DNA of 64,000 nt from Clostridiales bacterium (GTDB lineage Bacteria; Bacillota; Clostridia; Oscillospirales; Oscillospiraceae), in NCBI GenBank assembly GCA_012521555.1, contig JAAYMC010000038.1, positions 1 to 64,000 of the forward strand. Direction: 5' to 3'. Each line of letters begins with the position of its first letter. Within the stretch, counting starts at the first letter, position 1. The position numbers and the translations under genes were made by a program. This document shows positions 25,027 to 37,936 of this stretch, piece by piece. The notes under the pieces are model-generated. The model was not told the origin of the DNA, did not search any database, and worked only from the letters and a program-made list of their open reading frames with translations.

Positions 25027-25539
25027 ATGGATGCTCATGATTACGGCATAGACGCCGAGAAATTAAGAGCCGTCTGGCAGCGTGTGATGGCGGCGAAAAG
25101 CGTAGGGGCCGAGCAGGAGCGCGTCAGACAGGCGCCCCCGCCCATGAAAACAGACGCGGAGCGGCTCGTGAAGTTCATCGACGCCGCGTCAGCCGCCGCG
25201 GCGATCTACCGCGCCTGCGCGTCACGGAGCTCGGGCAAAGTCCGCCGTGAGCTCATGGCCCTCAGCTCCGCGCAGACGACGAGCGCGCAGAAACTCCGCG
25301 CCCGGTACTACATCTTAACCGGCAACAATTACGCGCCCCCGCCCTGCTGCCCTTACATTATCTCGCTTCCAAAGACGCTTGCCATGCGCTTTGAGGCGGA
25401 AAAGTCCGCCTACTCCGATTACGTCAAAGCGGCCAATGAGACGCAGGACACCTCCCTTTCCGACCTCTATTTCGCGCTTGCCGCACTCTCCCAGCGCAAC
25501 GCCGACGCACTGCTGTGTCTTCTGGAAAGCCTTCTTTAG
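25027..25539 (+). CDS. Ferritin-like helical protein, unknown function
   Basis: The 170-residue product appears almost wholly helical, with a coiled arrangement like small ferritin-like proteins ('AERLVKFIDAASAAAAIYRA', 'SSAQTTSAQKLRARYYILTG', 'KSAYSDYVKAANETQDTSLS'). I cannot point to a clear ExxH pair of metal ligands, so iron binding is doubtful. There is no signal peptide. AAGGAAGGG lies before the ATG and a terminator follows at 25562-25590, so it is transcribed alone. Confidence 0.7.
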   Translation: MDAHDYGIDAEKLRAVWQRVMAAKSVGAEQERVRQAPPPMKTDAERLVKFIDAASAAAAIYRACASRSSGKVRRELMALSSAQTTSAQKLRARYYILTGNNYAPPPCCPYIISLPKTLAMRFEAEKSAYSDYVKAANETQDTSLSDLYFALAALSQRNADALLCLLESLL

Positions 25540-25561
25540 ACAGACAGATAGATTCCCTCTT

Positions 25562-25590
25562 AGCGCGCCGAGTCCTTCGGCGCGCTTTTT
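25562..25590 (+). terminator. Intrinsic terminator
   Basis: Stem AGCGCGCCG/CGGCGCGCT (25562-25570, 25578-25586) followed by TTTTT; 22 bases past the stop of the helical protein gene. Confidence 0.85.
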
Positions 25591-25610
25591 ATTACAATAT
25601 TGATAAATAA

Positions 25611-25639
25611 TTGACAATCTTCCGGGCGCACGGTACATT
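25611..25639 (+). promoter_or_regulatory. Sigma-A type promoter for the flavoenzyme gene
   Basis: Perfect TTGACA (25611-25616), 17-bp spacer, TACATT (25634-25639), 45 bp before the ATG at 25684. Confidence 0.75.
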
Positions 25640-25683
25640 ATTGTTAACCGAATGTGTATTTTAAGACGAAGGGAGCCGCGCAC

Positions 25684-27630
25684 ATGAGCACGCTCAAATA
25701 TCCGCACCTGTTTGAGCCCATCGAAATTGCCGGAACATTTTTTCGAAACAGGATTTTCGCCTCCCCGCAGGGCTATTACAACCTCGCCACGGACCTGTGC
25801 CCGGGCGACGACATGGCCGCCTTTTTTGAGGCCAAGGCGCGCGGCGGATTTGCGTCCGTGTGCGTGGGCGACTGCATGGTCGACTTTAAACGCGGCCGCC
25901 ACTACGACTGGCTGATTCCGCTCGACAACCCCAAAATCATGCCGGGCCTGGCCAAGCTTACGAGCGCCGTCACGCGGCACGGCTGCGTGATTTCGGCGGA
26001 GCTGTCCCACGCGGGCATGTACGCCCTCGCCTCCCACCTGGACGGCTCCCCCCTCTACGGCCCCGTGGAGATGGAGGGCAAGTACGGGCACGTTTACGAG
26101 ATGCCCGAGGAGATGATTCTGGAGACCATCGAGGCTTACGGCCGGGCCGCGGCGTTTGCAAAGCGCGTGGGGTTCGGCATGGTCACCATCCACGGCGGGC
26201 ACGGCTGGCTGCACGCGCAGTTTTTGTCCTCGAAAATCAACACCCGCAGGGACCGCTGGGGCGGCAGCTTTGAAAACCGCATGCGGTTTTCCCTCGCCGT
26301 CGTGGAAAGCATCCGCCGCCACTGCGGGAAGAACTTCCCCATCGAGTTTCGCATGAGCGGCTCGGAGTGCTTCGAGGGCGGGTACGACCTCGACGAGGGC
26401 ATCGCCATCGCCAAGGCGCTCGACGGGAAGGTGGACATCATCCACGTCTCCGCCGGAAACCACGAAATCCCCGACGCCTCCATCATCACGCACCCGTCCA
26501 TGTTCATGGAGGACGGCTCAAACCTCTATCTCGCCGCGGAAATCAAAAAGCACGTGAAAACGCCGGTCGGCACCGTGGGCGGCTTTACGGACCCGGCCCA
26601 GATGGAGGAGGTCATCGCCTCCGGCCAGGCCGACATCATCAACCTCGGCCGCCAGTCGCTGGCCGACCAGGACCTGCCGAACAAGGCGCGGCTCGGGCGG
26701 GACGAGGACATCAACAGGTGCCTGCGCTGCTGTTCGTGCTTTGCCGGCGTCGGCGACAAGCGCATTTTCTACTGCGCCACGAACCCCGTCACGGGCCACG
26801 AAATCGAGGAGAAGTTCACGCCCCCCGCCGCGCGGAGAAAGCGCATCCTCGTCGCCGGCGGCGGCGTCGCGGGCATGCAGGCGGCGCTCACCGCGGCCCA
26901 GCGCGGGCACGAGGTCATCCTCTGCGAAAAGTCCGACAGGCTCGGCGGCGTGCTCCGCTGCGAGGAGAAGGTCCCCTTCAAGAAAAAGCTGGCCCGCTAC
27001 ATACAGTTCCAGATCCGCAACATCGGCAAGACGGCGGTGGACGTGCGTTTGAATACGCCCGTCACGCCCGAACTGATTGAAGAGCTGCGCCCGGACGTCG
27101 TCATCGCCGCCGTCGGCGCGCGCCCCATCGTCCCGGACATCCCAGGCATCGACGGAAAAAACGTCCTCGGCGCTATTGAGGCGTACAGTAACCCCGATAA
27201 AACCGGCAGGACGCTTGCCGTCATCGGCGGCGGGCTCGTCGGCGTGGAGCTTGCCATCTTCATGGCCGGGCTGGGCCGGAAGGTGACGGTGATCGAGATG
27301 GAAAAGGCGCTCTCCCTCGGCAACCCCAGCCCGCATCAGGGCGCACTGCTCGGCAAGATAGACGAGCTGAAGATTGACGTGCTCACCTTAGCGAAAGTCG
27401 AGCGCATCACGGAGGAGGGCGTCCTTGTGCAGACGGAAGGCGGTGCGCGGGAGATAAAGGCGGAGACCGTCGTCTACGCCGTGGGCATGAAGCCCCTGCG
27501 GGACGAGGTTTTGGCCCTTTCCCGGTTTTCCAGAGAGTTTTACGCCATCGGCGACTGCGTCGCGCCGAGGAACATCCTCGAGGCCACGCAGGCGGCGTGG
27601 ACCATCGCCCGCACCATTGGGCGGCTTTAA
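25684..27630 (+). CDS. Old yellow enzyme-type NADH:flavin oxidoreductase (enoate reductase/BaiCD-like)
   Basis: The 648-residue three-part flavoenzyme starts with an FMN TIM barrel ('SPQGYYNLATD', 'IHGGHGWLHAQFLSSKINTR', 'DRWGGSFENRMRF'). A cysteine-rich iron-sulfur segment follows ('NRCLRCCSCFAGVGDKRIFYC'), then FAD ('VAGGGVAGMQAALTA') and NAD ('VIGGGLVGVELAI') binding regions. This is the layout of 2-enoate reductase, 2,4-dienoyl-CoA reductase and the bile-acid enzymes BaiCD/BaiH. It should reduce an activated C=C bond with NAD(P)H; the substrate is not given by the sequence and no bai genes surround it. ATG 25684 with GGGAG upstream matches family N-termini. Confidence 0.88.
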   Translation: MSTLKYPHLFEPIEIAGTFFRNRIFASPQGYYNLATDLCPGDDMAAFFEAKARGGFASVCVGDCMVDFKRGRHYDWLIPLDNPKIMPGLAKLTSAVTRHGCVISAELSHAGMYALASHLDGSPLYGPVEMEGKYGHVYEMPEEMILETIEAYGRAAAFAKRVGFGMVTIHGGHGWLHAQFLSSKINTRRDRWGGSFENRMRFSLAVVESIRRHCGKNFPIEFRMSGSECFEGGYDLDEGIAIAKALDGKVDIIHVSAGNHEIPDASIITHPSMFMEDGSNLYLAAEIKKHVKTPVGTVGGFTDPAQMEEVIASGQADIINLGRQSLADQDLPNKARLGRDEDINRCLRCCSCFAGVGDKRIFYCATNPVTGHEIEEKFTPPAARRKRILVAGGGVAGMQAALTAAQRGHEVILCEKSDRLGGVLRCEEKVPFKKKLARYIQFQIRNIGKTAVDVRLNTPVTPELIEELRPDVVIAAVGARPIVPDIPGIDGKNVLGAIEAYSNPDKTGRTLAVIGGGLVGVELAIFMAGLGRKVTVIEMEKALSLGNPSPHQGALLGKIDELKIDVLTLAKVERITEEGVLVQTEGGAREIKAETVVYAVGMKPLRDEVLALSRFSREFYAIGDCVAPRNILEATQAAWTIARTIGRL

Positions 27631-27647
27631 GCGTCACCAGCGAATAT

Positions 27648-27686
27648 AAAAACGCCCCCGTGCGCACGGCACGGCGGGCGTTTTTT
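27648..27686. terminator. Bidirectional terminator between flavoenzyme and glycosidase genes
   Basis: Outer stem AAAAACGCCC/GGGCGTTTTT (27648-27657, 27676-27685) with a further GC-rich inner stem. It is 18 bases after the flavoenzyme stop and about 110 bases past the end of the minus-strand GH3 gene. Confidence 0.8.
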
Positions 27687-27793
27687 GCGTGTTGTATGGG
27701 TAGCGCGCACAAACAAGGCGGTTTGCGCAAGGCGTTTTCGACAAGTCTGAGCCTGCGCGCCCTGCGTGCTTTTTCTATCCGCTCGCGCGGCGT

Positions 27794-30016
27794 TTACTCA
27801 AGGGCGCTGAGCTTACTAAGCAGCTCCTCTAAGTCCTTTGCCTTGTAGCCGTTCATATTCAGGACGCCTCGAAGCGGCATGTAGCTTATCAGCATCTCGA
27901 AGGCTTCGGGCGAGAAGACGGCCTCCAGCCTGTCCATCTCCCGCATGTAGTGCGAGACGATTTCAACCGCGCGCGGGTCGCGCCTTACGTCGCAGTACGG
28001 CGTGTCAGCGGTGTAATGGATCTTCTCCCGCGCCGTCGATTCAACGTATACGGGCGCCGAGAGCGCCGTGTCAATAGACGAGCGCGCCGCAATCACCGTA
28101 TACGTGCCGCTCTCCACGAACCAGTCGCGCATCGACTCGTGATAATACGCGAAGGCGCGTTTGCCGAGCGTGAATGTGACGGTTTTCGTCTCCCCCGGAT
28201 TGAGCGCCACTTTCGCAAACGCCCGCAGCTCTCTTGCCGGGCGGATTGCCTCGCCGTCTTCCGGCGGGGCGACGTAAATCTGGACGATTTCCTTGCCGGA
28301 CATTTTGCCCGTGTTTGTCACGTCCACAGAAACGGTAAGCTCGTCCTTGTCGGTGATTTTCTCCGCGCCGAGCCTCAGATTAGAGTACTCAAACGTCGTG
28401 TAGCTCAGGCCGTGCCCGAACGGGAACAGCACGTCCATTTTCTTCGTGGCGTAGTAGCGGTATCCCACGAAGACGCCTTCCGCGTAACGGACCTTGTCCC
28501 TCTCCCCGGGGAAATTGAGGTACGACGGCGTGTCCTCGAGCCTCTTCGGGAACGACTCGGCGAGCTTCCCGCAGGGACTGACCCGCCCGTAAAGCAGGTC
28601 CACGCACGCCTCGCCCACCGCCTCGCCGCCCAGATTCATCTCGAGCACGGCGGCGACATCGTCAATCCACGGCATCTCGACGGGCGAGCCGTTGTGGAGC
28701 ACGACCACAACGCGCGGATTTGCGCGCGCGACGCGCCGTATGAGCTCGTTCTGGCATTCCGGCAGGCGCATGTCCTTCCGGTCAAACCCCTCGGACTCCT
28801 TCCACTCGGGCAGCCCCGCAAAAACGACGGCCACTTCCGCGTTCCGCGCGGCCTCCTCCGCCTCATGGATGAGCTTTTCGTCGGTTTCATCCTTTTTGTC
28901 GTCATATCCGGGCGCAAAGACGACGCCCTCCGGCGCGCACGCGAGCGCGGACGACACCTTATAGGGATTGATATGCGAGCTGCCGCCGCCCTGAAAGCGC
29001 GGCTCCTTCGCGTACTTGCCGATGAAGGCGGCCTTCTTCCCCTCTTTGAGCGGCAGGACGCCCCCTTCGTTTTTCAGCAGCACCGCCGACTCCGCCGCGG
29101 CGCGGCGCGCGAGGGCGTGCGACGCTTCCAGATCAAGCGGCGGCTTCTCCGGCGCCTTCGTACAGCGGAAGATGAGCTTCAGGATGCGCGCGACGGCCCT
29201 GTCCGGCACGGCCTCGTCCAGCCGCCCGCTGCGGACGGCCTCCGCGATCTGAGCGTCGCGCTCGCCGCCGGAGTACGGCATTTCAAGGTCGAGCCCCGCT
29301 TCGAGGTTCGTCACGCGGTTGTTGACGGCGCCCCAGTCGCTCACCACGACGCCGTCAAACCCCCACTCGCCGCGTAAAACGTCCGTGAGGTAGCCGCGGT
29401 GGTCGCCCACATATTTCCCGTTAATCTTGTTATACGCGCTCATCACCGTCCAGGGCCTGGCTTTTTTGACGGCAATTTCAAAGGCGGGCATGTAAATCTC
29501 CCGCAGCGTGCGCTCGTCCACCTCGGCGGAGACGGACATGCGGCGCGTCTCCTGATTGTTGGCGAGAAAGTGCTTGACGCTCGTGCCGACGCCGTTTTTC
29601 TGCACGCCCTTGATGAACGCCGCGGCCATCTCGCCGGCAAGCAGCGGGTCTTCGGAGTAATACTCGAAGTTGCGCCCGCCAAGCGGGGAGCGCTTGATGT
29701 TGACGGCGGGGCCAAGCAGGACGCCGACGTTTTCCTCCCTACAGTGGGCGGCGATGGCCGCGCCGATTTCCTCAAGGAGGTCAACGTCGAAGGAGCAGGC
29801 GCTTGCGCACCCGGGCGGGAAGCAGACGGCGGGAACGGTTAAGCCTTCCGCCTCTTTCTGGAGGCGCAGGCCGTGCGGCCCGTCCGTCACGGTAATCTGC
29901 GGGATGCCGAGCCTTTCCACGGACTTGAGCGTCCATGTCCCCGCGCCGGAGCACAGGCCGGCTTTTTCCTCAAGAGTCAGCTTCCGGGCCAGTTCGGATA
30001 TTTCCTGATCCGTCAT
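27794..30016 (-). CDS. Glycoside hydrolase family 3 (beta-glucosidase-like)
   Basis: The 740-residue protein has the GH3 barrel with 'VTDGPHGLRLQ', 'LGPAVNIKRSPLGGRNFEYY', 'VKHFLANNQETRRM' and the nucleophile motif 'GVVVSDWGAVNNRV'. The second alpha/beta domain ('VVFAGLPEWKESEGFDR') and a C-terminal fibronectin-III-like domain ('DVTNTGKMSGKEIVQIYV') follow. It cuts terminal beta-linked sugars with retention. No signal peptide, so it acts inside the cell on imported glycosides. It starts 45 bases after a beta-CASP nuclease gene on the same strand, with a GGGGAGG site. Sugar specificity is not known. Confidence 0.93.
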   Translation of the reverse strand: MTDQEISELARKLTLEEKAGLCSGAGTWTLKSVERLGIPQITVTDGPHGLRLQKEAEGLTVPAVCFPPGCASACSFDVDLLEEIGAAIAAHCREENVGVLLGPAVNIKRSPLGGRNFEYYSEDPLLAGEMAAAFIKGVQKNGVGTSVKHFLANNQETRRMSVSAEVDERTLREIYMPAFEIAVKKARPWTVMSAYNKINGKYVGDHRGYLTDVLRGEWGFDGVVVSDWGAVNNRVTNLEAGLDLEMPYSGGERDAQIAEAVRSGRLDEAVPDRAVARILKLIFRCTKAPEKPPLDLEASHALARRAAAESAVLLKNEGGVLPLKEGKKAAFIGKYAKEPRFQGGGSSHINPYKVSSALACAPEGVVFAPGYDDKKDETDEKLIHEAEEAARNAEVAVVFAGLPEWKESEGFDRKDMRLPECQNELIRRVARANPRVVVVLHNGSPVEMPWIDDVAAVLEMNLGGEAVGEACVDLLYGRVSPCGKLAESFPKRLEDTPSYLNFPGERDKVRYAEGVFVGYRYYATKKMDVLFPFGHGLSYTTFEYSNLRLGAEKITDKDELTVSVDVTNTGKMSGKEIVQIYVAPPEDGEAIRPARELRAFAKVALNPGETKTVTFTLGKRAFAYYHESMRDWFVESGTYTVIAARSSIDTALSAPVYVESTAREKIHYTADTPYCDVRRDPRAVEIVSHYMREMDRLEAVFSPEAFEMLISYMPLRGVLNMNGYKAKDLEELLSKLSALE

Positions 30017-30061
30017 AGTCCGTCCTCCCCTTTTATATTAAGCGGCGCTTGAGCAGGCCGC

Positions 30062-31660
30062 TTACCTGTCCCACTTGTCGGCCAGCTCTATGACCTCCCG
30101 CGTGAAGGCGGCAAGGTCCTTGTTCGCCCCGCCGTAGCTGCGCGCGATGACGTCGAGCAGCCTTGCGCCGGCGGCAAGGAGCTTCTGGTAGACCAGCGCG
30201 TCGCGCCGCGCGCCCTCCGGACGGCGCATGGCTTTTTCGATGCCCTGAATTATCATCCTGCCGGAGGCGATGTCGTAGACGGCCGTAAAGTCGGGCGACT
30301 CCACGTTGTATCCCATGCTTCGCAGCAGCCCCGCGAAGGTGCTGCAGGTGTCGCCGTCGCAGTGCACGACGAAGACTTTTTCCGGTTTGGGGTAAATGGA
30401 CGTAATCCACTTGACAAGCCCCTCCCGGTCGGCGTGGGAGCTGAGGCCCTGCAGGTTGTAGATGGCGCAGCGGACGGCGATGCTCTCCCCGAAGAGCTTG
30501 ACGTACTCGGCCGCCCCGTCGAGCAGGATGCGCCCGAGCGTGCCGCGGGCCTGAAACCCCACGAACACAACGGCCGACTCTTTGCGCCAGAGGTTGTGCT
30601 TGAGGTGGTGCCGCACGCGCCCGGCCTCGCACATGCCGCTCGAGGAGATGATGACCTTCGGCTCGGGGTCGCTGTTGAGCTGCTTTGACTCCTCCGTGCT
30701 CTGCGTAAACTTCAGGCCCTCGAACGATATGTACCGCTTGCCGGCCTTGAGGAGCGCGAGGGCCTCGTCGTCCAAGTACCCCGCAAGCTCCCCTTCGAAA
30801 ACGGCCGTCGCGGCGGTGCCGAGGGGGCTGTCCACATACACCGGAAAGCTGGGGACGCTCCGGACAAGGCGGCGCTCCTTTATCTCCCGCAGGTAGTAGA
30901 GCACCTCCTGCGTCCGCCCCACGGCAAACGACGGGATAATTACGTTTCCGCCCTGCCCGAGCGTGCGGTCAATGATTTCCGCAAGCTCCGCGGCGTAATC
31001 GGGGGGCGTGTCATGGCTGCGGTCGCCGTAGGTGCCCTCCATGACGACGACGTCGGCCGTGTCGATATAGTGCGGGTCGCGGATGATGGGCAGGTTTAAG
31101 TTGCCGATGTCGCCGGAGAAGACGACTTTTTTCGTCTTTCCCCCTTCCGTCAGCCACATCTCCACGCTCGCCGAGCCGAGAAGGTGGCCGGCGTCGCGCA
31201 GGCGGAACGTTATCCCCTCGGCGATTTCGTACGTCACGTCGTAGGAACAGGGGACGACGTATTTGAAAACGGCTTCGGCGTCCGCCACCGTGTAAAGCGG
31301 CTCGGCGGGCTTTTCCCCCGCGCGGCGGCCCTTGCGGTTTTTCCACTCCACGTCCTGCTCCTGTATGTTGGCGCTGTCGCGCAGCATGATGTCCATCAGC
31401 CGGATTGTGACGTCCGTCGCATAAATTCTGCCTTTAAATCCTTGTTTGACGAGCAGCGGGAGCCGGCCCGAGTGGTCGATGTGCGCGTGCGTGATGATGA
31501 CGGCGTCAATCTGGGCGGGGTTAAAGGGGAACTCCTGCCCGCTCTTTTCGTCCGAGCCCTGAACGAGCCCGCAGTCGACGAGGACGCGCGTGCCGCCGGC
31601 CTCCACGCCGTGGCAGCTGCCCGTGACTTCGTTGTCGGCGCCGTAGAACGATAGCTTCAT
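30062..31660 (-). CDS. MBL-fold beta-CASP RNA/DNA nuclease (CPSF/YSH1-like)
   Basis: The 532-residue protein has the metallo-beta-lactamase zinc motif 'THAHIDHSGRLP', then 'DAGHLLGSASVEM', 'FSGDIGNLNLPI', the beta-CASP insertion with 'PSFAVGRTQEVLYYL', and the C-terminal 'NLQGLSSHADREGLVKWI'. This group includes CPSF73-like and bacterial RNase J-related nucleases acting on RNA ends. ATG 31660 is chosen (GAGAGGAAC upstream, family-type start 'MKLSFYGADNEVTGSCH'). The longer frame upstream would run into dnaE and lacks homology. It lies between dnaE and a GH3 gene. Confidence 0.9.
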   Translation of the reverse strand: MKLSFYGADNEVTGSCHGVEAGGTRVLVDCGLVQGSDEKSGQEFPFNPAQIDAVIITHAHIDHSGRLPLLVKQGFKGRIYATDVTIRLMDIMLRDSANIQEQDVEWKNRKGRRAGEKPAEPLYTVADAEAVFKYVVPCSYDVTYEIAEGITFRLRDAGHLLGSASVEMWLTEGGKTKKVVFSGDIGNLNLPIIRDPHYIDTADVVVMEGTYGDRSHDTPPDYAAELAEIIDRTLGQGGNVIIPSFAVGRTQEVLYYLREIKERRLVRSVPSFPVYVDSPLGTAATAVFEGELAGYLDDEALALLKAGKRYISFEGLKFTQSTEESKQLNSDPEPKVIISSSGMCEAGRVRHHLKHNLWRKESAVVFVGFQARGTLGRILLDGAAEYVKLFGESIAVRCAIYNLQGLSSHADREGLVKWITSIYPKPEKVFVVHCDGDTCSTFAGLLRSMGYNVESPDFTAVYDIASGRMIIQGIEKAMRRPEGARRDALVYQKLLAAGARLLDVIARSYGGANKDLAAFTREVIELADKWDR

Positions 31661-31692
31661 CCCTTGTTCCTCTCTTTCTGTCGTTTGTCTCT

Positions 31693-35157
<3,465 letters not shown>

Positions 35158-35194
35158 GTTGTGACGCCTCCCGTTAAAAAAACTTATTGGTTAA

Positions 35195-35223
35195 ATTGTA
35201 ATACACGGCCGCGTTTTAGGCAA
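35195..35223 (-). promoter_or_regulatory. dnaE: Promoter for dnaE
   Basis: On the minus strand TTGCCT (35218-35223), 17-bp spacer, TACAAT (35195-35200), about 38 bp before the dnaE ATG. Confidence 0.65.
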
Positions 35224-35291
35224 CAGATACTTCCATCCCCCGCCTGTTGCGCCTTGTGCACGAAGGGCGGCGGTGAAGAAATCGCGGTGTT

Positions 35292-35317
35292 GTGATAATT
35301 TATTATTGATTTATCAC
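35292..35317. promoter_or_regulatory. Operator-like palindrome overlapping the amino acid transporter promoter
   Basis: Seven-base arms GTGATAA (35292-35298) and TTATCAC (35311-35317) are separated by 12 A/T-rich bases and overlap the -35 element of the following promoter, a position fit for a repressor. No specific regulator can be named. Confidence 0.4.
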
Positions 35318-35333
35318 GGTAATATGGTAGAAT
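35306..35333 (+). promoter_or_regulatory. Promoter for the amino acid ABC transporter
   Basis: TTGATT (35306-35311), 16-bp spacer, TAGAAT (35328-35333), 45 bp before the ATG at 35379. Confidence 0.65.
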
Positions 35334-35378
35334 AGCACCATGGTAATCCAACGCAGGAAAACAAACTGGAGGATGAAC

Positions 35379-36269
35379 ATGAAAAAATACATAAGCCTTT
35401 TACTTGCCATCGTATTCATTTTCGCCCTTGCCGCCTGCAATAAGAGCCCGTCGACGCCGACGAACACGGCGTCCCCCTCGCCTTCACCTTCGGCCAGCCA
35501 GTCGCCGGACGCCTCCTCGGCGCCCACGGAGAGCGAGACGCCGCAGGGTGAGGACGACCTGGCCTACATTCTCGGCAAAGGCGAGCTTGTCATCGGCTAC
35601 ACGGAATACGCGCCCATGAACTACTATGACGAAGACGGCGAGCTCGTCGGCTTTGATACGGAGTACGCCGTCGCGCTGTGCGAGAAGCTCGGCGTGAAGC
35701 CGAAATTCGTCCTCATCAACTGGGACACGAAAGAGTATGAGCTGGCCTCCAAGACCATCGACTGCATCTGGAACGGCCTGACCGTCACGGAAGAGCGCCG
35801 CGAGAACATGGCGTTTACGAAGTCCTACATCGTCAACGAGCAGGTTGCCGTCATCCGTGCGGAGGACAAGGATAAGTACACGACGCTTGAGAGCCTCAAG
35901 AGCGCCAAGATCGTCGCCGAGACGGGCTCCGCCGGCGAAATGGCCGTTGAGGCAGACCTCGCGGGCGCGAACTTCACCGCCGTCGCTTCCCAGTCGAGCG
36001 CCCTGCTTGAAGTCAAGGCCAGAACGGCAGACGTCGCCATCATCGACTCGACGATGGCCCACTCGATGACGGGCCCGGGCACGGACTACGCCGACCTCAT
36101 GGTCATTGAGAACCTGCACCTGACGTCCGAGGAATACGCCATCGGGCTGCGCCTTGGCAGCACGGCGGTCGATAAGTTCAACGAAATCACCAACGCGCTC
36201 CTCGCCGACGGGACGCTGCAGGCCATCGCCGAAAAGTACGGCCTGGCTGACCGCCTGATTAAGGACTAA
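35379..36269 (+). CDS. Polar amino acid ABC transporter substrate-binding lipoprotein
   Basis: The 296-residue protein has a lipoprotein signal ('MKKYISLLLAIVFIFALAAC'), then a Ser/Pro-rich linker of about 35 residues, and a bilobed SBP_bac_3 domain starting 'KGELVIGYTEYAPMNYYDED'. 'DCIWNGLTVTEERRENMAFT' is typical of amino acid binders such as GlnH/HisJ. ATG 35379 is 6 bases after TGGAGG and gives the clean lipobox; earlier ATGs at 35340 and 35373 are less likely. A terminator hairpin follows, so it is probably made in excess over the permease. Ligand not known. Confidence 0.92.
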   Translation: MKKYISLLLAIVFIFALAACNKSPSTPTNTASPSPSPSASQSPDASSAPTESETPQGEDDLAYILGKGELVIGYTEYAPMNYYDEDGELVGFDTEYAVALCEKLGVKPKFVLINWDTKEYELASKTIDCIWNGLTVTEERRENMAFTKSYIVNEQVAVIRAEDKDKYTTLESLKSAKIVAETGSAGEMAVEADLAGANFTAVASQSSALLEVKARTADVAIIDSTMAHSMTGPGTDYADLMVIENLHLTSEEYAIGLRLGSTAVDKFNEITNALLADGTLQAIAEKYGLADRLIKD

Positions 36270-36278
36270 AATCCACGC

Positions 36279-36316
36279 AAAAAAAGCGGCAGGCTTTGAA
36301 ACCTGCCGCTTTTTCT
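36279..36316 (+). terminator. Terminator/attenuator between binding protein and permease genes
   Basis: A 13-bp perfect stem (36281-36293 with 36302-36314) with a T-rich tail follows the binding-protein gene, letting some transcripts stop before the permease gene. Confidence 0.8.
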
Positions 36317-36458
36317 TCTTGCGCTTACCGGAGGTATTATGCTATATTAGTTCGGTAATGTAGTATTACGGTATTACGGTGCGCCGCGCCTGCGGCACAC
36401 CTATCAATACGAAGTGGCAGGGGTGCGCTCCTGCCACGCGGTATGACAGGGGTACATA

Positions 36459-37103
36459 ATGAAATTTATACCGGTCACGATATCGCTGCTGGAAGGCTTT
36501 GGCGTCTCCTGCGTCATCTTCTTTCTCACGCTCGTCTTTTCCCTGCCGCTTGGCCTTATCATCTCCTTCGGCTCCATGAGCCGGTTCGCGCCGCTGCGGT
36601 GGCTGACGCGCACGTTCGTCTGGGTCATCCGCGGCACGCCGCTCATGCTCCAGCTCATGGTCGTCTACTACGGGCCCGGCCTTATCTTCGGCGCGGCCGC
36701 CTTCCCGAAGCTGACGGCGGTGCTCATCGCGTTCGTCATCAACTACGCGGCCTATTTTTCGGAAATCTACCGCAGCGGCATCGAAGGCGTGCCGCGCGGG
36801 CAGTACGAAGCCGGCCAGGTGCTCGGCATGACGAAGTCGCAGATTTTCTTCCGCGTCACACTTTTGCAGGTCATCAAGCGCATCGTCCCGCCCATGGCCA
36901 ACGAAATTATCACGCTCGTGAAGGACACGTCCCTCGCGCGCGTCATCGCCGTCATGGAAATCATCATGGTCGCCGGGACGTTTACGGCGAAGGGCCTGAT
37001 CTGGCCGCTGTTTTACGCCGGGCTGTTTTACCTCGCCTTCTGCGGCATCCTAACGCTGCTGTTTAACTACATCGAGCGCAAGCTCAGCTACTTTAGGGTT
37101 TAG
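36459..37103 (+). CDS. Amino acid ABC transporter permease
   Basis: The 214-residue membrane protein of the HisMQ type has about five helices. Its '[20 protein letters not shown]' and the ATPase-contact (EAA) loop '[20 protein letters not shown]' are diagnostic. It would work as a homodimer with the ATPase downstream (12-base gap). AGGGG precedes ATG 36459. The 189-base gap upstream contains a terminator and two further hairpins. Confidence 0.93.
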   Translation: MKFIPVTISLLEGFGVSCVIFFLTLVFSLPLGLIISFGSMSRFAPLRWLTRTFVWVIRGTPLMLQLMVVYYGPGLIFGAAAFPKLTAVLIAFVINYAAYFSEIYRSGIEGVPRGQYEAGQVLGMTKSQIFFRVTLLQVIKRIVPPMANEIITLVKDTSLARVIAVMEIIMVAGTFTAKGLIWPLFYAGLFYLAFCGILTLLFNYIERKLSYFRV

Positions 37104-37114
37104 GAGGGCCGGAG

Positions 37115-37900
<786 letters not shown>

Positions 37901-37902
37901 TG

Positions 37903-37936
37903 AAACACACCCCGAAAATCCGGGGTGTGTTTTTTT
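37903..37936 (+). terminator. Terminator of the amino acid ABC operon
   Basis: A 12-bp stem (37903-37914, 37921-37932) is followed by a T-run. The convergent ypeB gene ends immediately after it. Confidence 0.9.

Noticed and set aside
36378-36436. Mobile repeat (REP/MITE) between ABC genes
   Set aside because: The hairpins are unlike each other and I see no second copy in the window, so I list them only as leader structures.
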